Assembly: GCA_003217835.1 (NCBI GenBank)
Contig: QHMQ01000109.1
Span: 391-11,375 of the forward strand
DNA length: 10,985 nucleotides
Direction of reading: 5' to 3'
DNA from: Verrucomicrobiota bacterium
GTDB taxonomy: Bacteria; Verrucomicrobiota; Verrucomicrobiia; Chthoniobacterales; UBA10450
The notes beneath the pieces were generated by a model. That model did no database searches. It worked only from the letters and a program-made list of their open reading frames with translations, and was not told where the DNA came from. Shown piece by piece: positions 6,634-10,985 of the stretch. The stretch's first letter is position 1. Every line of letters begins with the position of its first letter. Both the position numbers and the translations under genes were made by a program.

Positions 6634-8076
6634 TTAACTGTATTCGCGACTGACCGGCACGGATGATTTCGGCATGTGAAGCCGTAAATAAGAAAGCAGG
6701 TCGGTGCGCGTAACCAGCCCGAGAAATTTATCGCCTTCCATTACGATTGCGACACGGCCTCGATCAAATACTCCGAGCAAGTCGTTGATCTTTGCCTTCG
6801 GTGAAAGCGTTTCCAGGCGATCGGTCATCGCATTTTTCACCAGATCGTTAAAGTGCGCCGGATCGCGATGCACTTTCACGAGGACGTCGGACTCATCGAG
6901 AATACCGATGGCACGACCCTTCTCATCGACCACGGGCACTTGCGAGACATCGGCCTGTCGCATCCGCTTAAATGCCGTGAGAAGGCTATCGTCCGGACCG
7001 ACCGAAATGACTTCGCCCGCTTCGTAGCGATGGGAAATCAGATCGCTCAAGCCGCCGTGGGGCGCACGATGAATGAACCCTTGCTCGGCCATCCAGAAAT
7101 CGTTGTACATCTTCGAGAGATATTTGTTCCCGGTGTCGGCGACGAATGTGACGACGCGTTTCGGTTTCGTTTGTTGCCGGCAATAGCGTAGCGCGCCGGC
7201 GACCAGCGTACCGGTGGATGAGCCGCCGAGAATTCCTTCCTTGTGCAAAAGCTCCCGCGCGGTTGCGAAGCTCTCCTCGTCATCAATTTCGAATGCATCG
7301 GTGACGAAAGACATGTCAGCAATTTCGGGGACGAAATCTTCACCGATGCCTTCGACGGCCCAGCTTCCCGATTCGACCAGCTTGCCGGTCTTGACCCATT
7401 CGTAAAGAATCGACCCGGTCGGATCCGCGAGAATGATCTCGATACCGCGCCGCGGCTTCACCCGCGAAAAAAATCGACCGAGTCCGGTTAACGTTCCACC
7501 GGAACCAACGCCGCAGACGATTGCATCGACATCGTGCCGCATTTGTTCCCAAATTTCCGGGCCTGTCGATCTTTCGTGCGCAAGTGGATTCGCCTGGTTG
7601 CCAAACTGATTCACGTAAAACGCGCCCGGAATCTCCGTGGCCAGCCGCGCGGCCACATCTTGATAATATTCGGGATGTCCGCGGGTTACATCGGAACGCA
7701 CGATGCGCACTTCGGCGCCGAGCGCTTTGACATGGAAGATTTTTTCCTGCGACATCTTGTCAGGAATCACCAGCAGCACGCGATAACCTTTCGCGCCCGC
7801 CACCAGGGCAAGACCAAGACCGGTGTTGCCAGCAGTCGCTTCGATCACCGTACCACCCGGTCGCAACGTTCCGTCGCGCTCCGCTGCCTCAATCATGGCC
7901 AGGGCGACGCGATCTTTGATTGAACCGGTTGGATTTTGGCTTTCGAGTTTGACGAAAAGCTGGCACGGCCCCGTGTCGATCTGGGTGATCTCGACTAACG
8001 GCGTGTCACCGATAAGGGAAAGAATTGCCGGCGGTTTATCGTGCGAAATCGTCGGCGCGGGAGAAGTCTCGATCAT
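6634..8076 (-). CDS. Cystathionine beta-synthase with C-terminal CBS-domain pair
   Basis: This enzyme condenses homocysteine with serine to cystathionine using PLP. From the chosen start it is 480 residues. Residues 15-330 are a cysteine-synthase fold: PLP lysine K54 in NPTGSIKDR, the substrate loop EATAGNTG (79-86; usually E-P-T-S-G-N-T-G), PDKMSQEK (105-112) as in true CBS enzymes, and the phosphate-binding GVGSGGTLTG (189-198). Residues about 353-402 and 416-466 are two CBS (Bateman) domains, which commonly bind adenosyl ligands such as S-adenosylmethionine. There is no N-terminal haem region. ATG 8076-8074 is preferred; the frame runs open to 8136, but that would overlap the preceding gene and add 20 basic residues unlike the family. 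It starts 10 bp after the thioredoxin-like gene. A plain O-acetylserine sulfhydrylase is less likely because of the Bateman pair. Confidence 0.93.
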   Translation of the reverse strand: MIETSPAPTISHDKPPAILSLIGDTPLVEITQIDTGPCQLFVKLESQNPTGSIKDRVALAMIEAAERDGTLRPGGTVIEATAGNTGLGLALVAGAKGYRVLLVIPDKMSQEKIFHVKALGAEVRIVRSDVTRGHPEYYQDVAARLATEIPGAFYVNQFGNQANPLAHERSTGPEIWEQMRHDVDAIVCGVGSGGTLTGLGRFFSRVKPRRGIEIILADPTGSILYEWVKTGKLVESGSWAVEGIGEDFVPEIADMSFVTDAFEIDDEESFATARELLHKEGILGGSSTGTLVAGALRYCRQQTKPKRVVTFVADTGNKYLSKMYNDFWMAEQGFIHRAPHGGLSDLISHRYEAGEVISVGPDDSLLTAFKRMRQADVSQVPVVDEKGRAIGILDESDVLVKVHRDPAHFNDLVKNAMTDRLETLSPKAKINDLLGVFDRGRVAIVMEGDKFLGLVTRTDLLSYLRLHMPKSSVPVSREYS

Positions 8077-8086
8077 TCTCAAAATT

Positions 8087-8635
8087 CTAGTCGATCTTCG
8101 ACTCCCCTTTGTGCGACCACTCGGACTCGCTGTCATCGAGAAATTGCTGCAAGACTGGAAAACGGACTTCGCCGTAGTTCAAAGCGTAACGGAGATCGCC
8201 GCCTTTGTAGATCCAAGTCGTTGGAATCCACGAAAGCGGCAAACCGGCAAATTGTTTGATATGATTTTGACCGCGCGGCCCAGGATCGGCCAAAATGGTG
8301 ACATTGGGCTGGTCAGTGATCTCGAATTTTTTTAACATCGCGGCCCCATCTTCACCGCCATTCCACACGGAAACGAAGTAAAAATGCACGTTCGGATTGT
8401 CTTTTACCATTTTAATCCAGCCGCCGCCTTTCAATTCGGCCTGGCAATTTGAACACCACGGAGCCCAGAGATGCACCACGCTAAGGTGCTGCCCCTTAAT
8501 CGCCTCCGCGACCGTTTGCTCTGCCGCAAAGGGTTCGGCATTAAGCAGCGAGGTTGTTGCCAAAAGGGCGGTCAAGATCGACAACCCCGAAATAATCGGA
8601 TCTCGCAAATATTTTCGGAGACATAAGATCGACAT
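8087..8635 (-). CDS. Secreted/periplasmic TlpA/ResA-like thioredoxin-fold protein
   Basis: The product is 182 residues. An N-terminal signal sequence (basic residues near 7-11, hydrophobic 14-32) probably ends with cleavage after Ala33 (LLNA-EP), or it may act as a membrane anchor. The mature part is a thioredoxin fold with active site WAPWCSNC (58-64, redox cysteines 61 and 64) and the cis-proline at 138 in SWIPTTWIY. Such proteins reduce or oxidise thiols of exported proteins, for example in cytochrome c maturation. The start ATG 8635-8633 has AGG five bases upstream, and no other Met is near. It is the first gene of a pair with CBS, 10 bp apart, and is divergent from rpsA. Its partner is unknown; no cytochrome or DsbD-like genes are in the window. 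Confidence 0.88.
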   Translation of the reverse strand: MSILCLRKYLRDPIISGLSILTALLATTSLLNAEPFAAEQTVAEAIKGQHLSVVHLWAPWCSNCQAELKGGGWIKMVKDNPNVHFYFVSVWNGGEDGAAMLKKFEITDQPNVTILADPGPRGQNHIKQFAGLPLSWIPTTWIYKGGDLRYALNYGEVRFPVLQQFLDDSESEWSHKGESKID

Positions 8636-8660
8636 ATTGACCTAAATATGGAGGAAAACG

Positions 8661-8688
8661 TCCAAGCCTCAACGTCCAACATCCAACG
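8661..8688 (+). repeat. Heptamer repeat tract (4 units)
   Basis: Four consecutive 7-base units are visible: TCCAAGC (8661-8667), CTCAACG (8668-8674), TCCAACA (8675-8681) and TCCAACG (8682-8688). CTCAACG and TCCAACG also occur, next to each other in the opposite order and in the same 7-base phase, at 1757-1777 on the other strand. It lies about 25 bp upstream of the thioredoxin-like start, in the spacer divergent to rpsA. Confidence 0.6.
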
Positions 8689-8716
8689 CCGAATTCAGAA
8701 ATCGAGGGATATGGGC

Positions 8717-8753
8717 TGTCCCCCCCCAAATATTGGGCGCTTTCCAAGGGACA
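8717..8753. other. C8 homopolymer within an inverted repeat
   Basis: Eight consecutive C residues occupy 8720-8727. They sit in a 6-bp inverted repeat, TGTCCC (8717-8722) with GGGACA (8748-8753), and overlap a small 5-bp stem, CCCAA (8725-8729) with TTGGG (8733-8737). The site is upstream of the rpsA -35 element and between two divergent genes. It could be a remnant of a palindromic repeat, an operator-like site, or nothing. Confidence 0.35.
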
Positions 8754-8757
8754 CGAG

Positions 8758-8786
8758 TTGACCGACACTTTGAAAACGCCTACTAT
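8758..8786 (+). promoter_or_regulatory. Sigma70-type promoter of rpsA
   Basis: TTGACC (8758-8763; five of six consensus bases) and TACTAT (8781-8786; four of six) are separated by exactly 17 bp. Transcription would begin near 8792-8794, giving a leader of about 79 bases before the rpsA start. Spacing, match and position ahead of a highly expressed gene all agree. Confidence 0.75.
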
Positions 8787-8795
8787 GGCGTCCCA

Positions 8796-8843
8796 TTTCC
8801 GCTGCTTAACTGCGCGGAAAGATTGACGCTCGATGAGAGCGTC
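8796..8843 (+). promoter_or_regulatory. rpsA leader: two perfect stem-loops
   Basis: The first stem-loop is TTTCCGC (8796-8802) with GCGGAAA (8814-8820), a perfect 7-bp stem and 11-base loop. Four bases later comes GACGCTC (8825-8831) with GAGCGTC (8837-8843), also 7 bp, with a 5-base loop GATGA. They fill most of the predicted 5' leader and end ten bases before the Shine-Dalgarno. Neither has a T-run. In E. coli the rpsA leader also folds into successive hairpins that serve S1-dependent initiation and autoregulation; a similar role here is inference. Confidence 0.5.
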
Positions 8844-8853
8844 GCCGTGCCTG

Positions 8854-8860
8854 AAGGAGG
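8854..8860 (+). promoter_or_regulatory. Strong Shine-Dalgarno of rpsA
   Basis: AAGGAGG is a full match to the anti-Shine-Dalgarno core, 11 bases before ATG 8872. It decides that start over in-frame ATGs at 8881 and 8893. AAGG here can also pair with CCTT at 8861-8864 in a short 4-bp stem, which would partly hide it. Confidence 0.8.
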
Positions 8861-8871
8861 CCTTTTAACTT

Positions 8872-10611
8872 ATGGTGCAAATGCAGGATGTAATGTCGAA
8901 ACCGATGCCGGACTTCCGTGAAGGCAGCATCGTCAAGGGACGGATACTGGAAATTCGTCCACGCGAAGTGCTGGTGGATATCGGTTACAAATCCGAGGGT
9001 GGGATTCCGATCACCGAGTTTGAGGACGTCGAGAATCTCGAAGTTGGCGATGAAGTGGACGTGCTCCTCGAGCGACTAGAAAACGACGAAGGCATGGTCG
9101 TTCTCTCGAAGGAAAAAGCCGCGTATCGCCAGAATTGGAACAAGATCGCGAGTGTTTTTCACGGCGACGGCCTGATCAAAGGCAAAGTGAAATCGGTCGT
9201 GAAAGGCGGGCTGATGGTGAACATCGGCGTCGAGGCATTTTTGCCTGCGTCGCAGATTGATGTTGTTCCTCCAAAAGATTTGCAGCAGTTCGTCGGGAAC
9301 ACCTACGATTTCAAGATCGTCAAGATCAACGACGACCGCAAAAACGTCGTGCTCAGCCGGCGCGAACTGATCGAGCAGGAGCGGAGCGAAAAGCGACAAA
9401 AATTCATGGAAGGCGTGAAGGTCGGCGACAAGGTGCAAGGCACGGTAAAAAATCTCACTGACTTCGGCGCGTTCATCGATCTGGATGGAATGGATGGCTT
9501 GCTCCACATCACCGACATGACGTGGGGCCGTCTCGGACATCCGAGTGAGCTCGTGAAAGTCGGCCAGCAATTGGAAGTCGTCGTGCTCGACATCAACAAG
9601 GAAAAAGAGCGCGTCTCGTTGGGCCTGAAGCAGACACAAAAAAATCCGTGGGACCAGATCGAGGAACGTTTCCCGGCCGGTCAGCGCGTCAAAGGCAAAA
9701 TCACCAACCTCGTTCCATACGGCGCCTTCGTGGAGATCGAGGAAGGCGTGGAAGGTCTCATTCACGTCTCCGAACTTTCGTGGACCAAACGGATCATGCG
9801 TCCGTCCGACATTCTCACCGGCGGACAGGAAGTGGAAGCGGTCGTGCTTGGCGTGAACAAAGAAGAGCAGAAAATTTCGTTGGGCCTGCGCCAGCTCGAG
9901 CCCAATCCCTGGGATGAGATCGAAAAGAAGTTTACCATCGGCAGCACCGTGCGCGGGAAAATTCGCAACATGACTGCCTATGGCGCCTTCGTCGAGCTTG
10001 ACGAAGGGATCGACGGCATGATCCACGTCTCCGATCTGAGCTGGACCCGCAAGATCAATCATCCAAGCGAAGTCTTTAAGAAAAACGACGAAGTCGAAGC
10101 CGCCGTTATCGACATTGACAAAGTGAATCAGCGGATCAGCCTCGGGATCAAACAACTCGCGGAAGATCCATGGAAGAACATCGACGAGAAATACAAGATC
10201 GGTGACCTCGTCAAAGGCAAAGTCACCAAGCTCGCGAGTTTTGGCGCGTTTGTGCAACTGAACGACGACATCGACGGGCTCGTCCACATCTCGCAGTTGA
10301 GCGAGGACCACGTTGCGAAAGTGAAAGACGTGCTCAAACTCGGCCAGGAAGTCGAAGCGCGGGTCATCAAGGTGGACAAAGTCGAACGCCGCATCGGCCT
10401 TTCGATCAAAGCCGCCAACTATTCCGAAGAAGAACTGCGCAAAGAATCGGAAGCGTTCGACACGCTCAAGCCCGGTGAAGACATGGTCGGCCTGGAGAAG
10501 GCCTTTGCCGCCGCCGAGCAGGAAGAATATCGCCCTGGCGATTCCAAAAAAGAATCAAAGGAACCGAAGGAATCCAAGGGCGAGTCGAAGAAAGAGTCTA
10601 AGAAAAAATAA
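8872..10611 (+). CDS. rpsA: 30S ribosomal protein S1
   Basis: S1 is the large RNA-binding protein of the small subunit that captures and unfolds mRNA at initiation. The 579 residues contain six S1 (OB-fold) domains, at about 17-83, 99-165, 184-254, 269-341, 356-428 and 443-514. The first two are divergent, as in other S1 proteins that dock on the ribosome. Domains 3-6 are strongly alike, each with a GAF(V/I) strand and an (L/I)H(I/V)(S/T) motif, and are the likely mRNA-binding part. The tail from 515 is charged and ends in a lysine/serine/glutamate-rich stretch (557-579) with repeated KES. Six domains match the E. coli protein (557 residues). The gene has its own promoter and hairpin-rich leader, and stands apart from the minus-strand genes. 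No cmk gene, a common rpsA neighbour, is present upstream. Confidence 0.98.
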   Translation: MVQMQDVMSKPMPDFREGSIVKGRILEIRPREVLVDIGYKSEGGIPITEFEDVENLEVGDEVDVLLERLENDEGMVVLSKEKAAYRQNWNKIASVFHGDGLIKGKVKSVVKGGLMVNIGVEAFLPASQIDVVPPKDLQQFVGNTYDFKIVKINDDRKNVVLSRRELIEQERSEKRQKFMEGVKVGDKVQGTVKNLTDFGAFIDLDGMDGLLHITDMTWGRLGHPSELVKVGQQLEVVVLDINKEKERVSLGLKQTQKNPWDQIEERFPAGQRVKGKITNLVPYGAFVEIEEGVEGLIHVSELSWTKRIMRPSDILTGGQEVEAVVLGVNKEEQKISLGLRQLEPNPWDEIEKKFTIGSTVRGKIRNMTAYGAFVELDEGIDGMIHVSDLSWTRKINHPSEVFKKNDEVEAAVIDIDKVNQRISLGIKQLAEDPWKNIDEKYKIGDLVKGKVTKLASFGAFVQLNDDIDGLVHISQLSEDHVAKVKDVLKLGQEVEARVIKVDKVERRIGLSIKAANYSEEELRKESEAFDTLKPGEDMVGLEKAFAAAEQEEYRPGDSKKESKEPKESKGESKKESKKK

Positions 10612-10827
10612 AATAACGGCTCGGCCGGCTGCTATTCTGACCGCCGCGACCGGCGTCATTTCGAGATGCAGCATTTATCGAGCGCAATCGCCGCGCGCTA
10701 GACCTGCTGTTGCGAGTCGAGAGCGCCCTCCCGACACTTAGAGCAAAAGGACACTTTGGTATCGAAAAGGAGTGATTGGCTGATGTAATTCTGCCGTCTA
10801 CGTCCGCGCCATAGAGTTCCGGCAGTG
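10612..10827. other. Spacer downstream of rpsA
   Basis: I see no gene in this 216-bp spacer. There is no clear intrinsic terminator for rpsA: GCCGG and CCGGC can pair across 10624-10655, but the loop is long and no T-run follows. CTGCCG (10791-10796) and CGGCAG (10820-10825) form a weak inverted repeat just before the lipoprotein start. An AAAAGGAG at about 10765-10772 precedes only a few codons before a stop. The minus-strand frame across this region is arginine/serine-rich and looks non-coding. Confidence 0.4.
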
Positions 10828-10985
10828 ATGTCATTTATGTTCCGCTCGTATCAGTCCAAGTTAGTAATTATCCATCTAGCAGTTTTGTTCTGCGCGATAG
10901 CCGGCTGCGGGGGACCTTCCCATGACATCGTGGGCAAATGGCGCATGTCGCAAGATGCAAACGCGATGGTTTGGGAATTTTCTGA
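10828..10985 (+). CDS. Putative lipoprotein, possibly lipocalin-like (3' end missing)
   Basis: The frame is open from a TAA at 10786-10788 to the right edge. From ATG 10828 it begins MSFMFRSYQSK, followed by a hydrophobic stretch (12-26) and a lipobox IAGC with Cys27, then GGPS. This is a clear type II signal peptide, so the mature protein would be lipid-anchored at an envelope membrane. ATG 10837 and GTG 10825 are also possible starts; no strong Shine-Dalgarno separates them. The mature start reads HDIVGKWRMSQD then VWEFS, similar to the opening G-x-W strand of small lipocalin-like lipoproteins. With only 52 residues visible that fold is a guess; the lipoprotein signal is not. Confidence 0.7.
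   Translation, partial: MSFMFRSYQSKLVIIHLAVLFCAIAGCGGPSHDIVGKWRMSQDANAMVWEFS

Noticed and set aside
8077..8136. A 20-residue N-terminal extension of CBS
   Set aside because: It overlaps the end of the thioredoxin-like gene, is serine/arginine-rich and unlike the family; ATG 8076 leaves a normal 10-bp gap.
8642..8675. A promoter for the thioredoxin-like gene (TTGAGG, 16 bp, CATATT on the minus strand)
   Set aside because: The match is weak, its -35 falls in the heptamer repeat, and the start point would land on the ribosome site.
9076..10311. A 411-codon open frame antisense to rpsA
   Set aside because: It lies wholly inside a clear S1 gene; its residues mirror the S1 repeats read backwards, it resembles no known protein, and it has no visible ribosome site.
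10598..10834. A 78-codon minus-strand frame after rpsA
   Set aside because: It is Arg/Ser-rich without any motif, overlaps the end of rpsA and the lipoprotein start, and has no neighbour context.

Overview
This is an ordinary-looking chromosomal housekeeping segment with GC content a little above half. No mobile genes, RNA genes or CRISPR array are visible. The mix of genes suggests a free-living, probably soil, bacterium of the Verrucomicrobiota (Chthoniobacterales-like). The grounds are a six-domain ribosomal protein S1, an amidotransferase route to Gln- or Asn-tRNA, a CvpA-type protein with a long soluble tail between aroC and gatB, and spacers rich in small palindromes and heptamer repeats. 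This placement is inference from general familiarity, not a search.

Layout. Positions 2-493 (+) hold the end of a gamma-class carbonic anhydrase-like gene. Everything from 563 to 8635 is on the minus strand. In transcription order it reads: secreted TlpA-like thioredoxin, cystathionine beta-synthase, cystathionine gamma-lyase/synthase, aroC, CvpA-family membrane protein, gatB, glycerate kinase. The thioredoxin/CBS pair (10 bp gap) and the aroC/cvpA/gatB trio (4-base ATGA overlap, then 6 bp) are tightly packed and probably co-transcribed. Gaps of 172, 56 and 114 bp separate the other minus-strand neighbours. From 8636 a divergent spacer carries a strong sigma70-type promoter and a hairpin-rich leader for rpsA (8872-10611, +). 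A putative lipoprotein gene begins near 10828 and runs off the right edge.

How the genes fit together. CBS and the gamma-lyase are consecutive steps of reverse transsulfuration (homocysteine plus serine to cystathionine to cysteine). The thiol-redox protein just upstream gives this part a sulfur/thiol theme. aroC makes chorismate, gatB serves tRNA amidation, and glycerate kinase feeds glycerate into lower glycolysis. These look like neighbours rather than one pathway.

The less ordinary content is in the spacers. Two small palindromic elements share TTGTA/TACAA ends (503-568 and 1688-1745), and one of them supplies the stop codon of the glycerate kinase. Two tracts share a 7-base repeat phase and two identical units (1757-1777 and 8661-8688). 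There is a C8 run at 8720-8727. The rpsA leader has two perfect stem-loops directly ahead of a canonical Shine-Dalgarno. I see no convincing undescribed multi-gene system here; the repeat families and the rpsA leader are the best leads.
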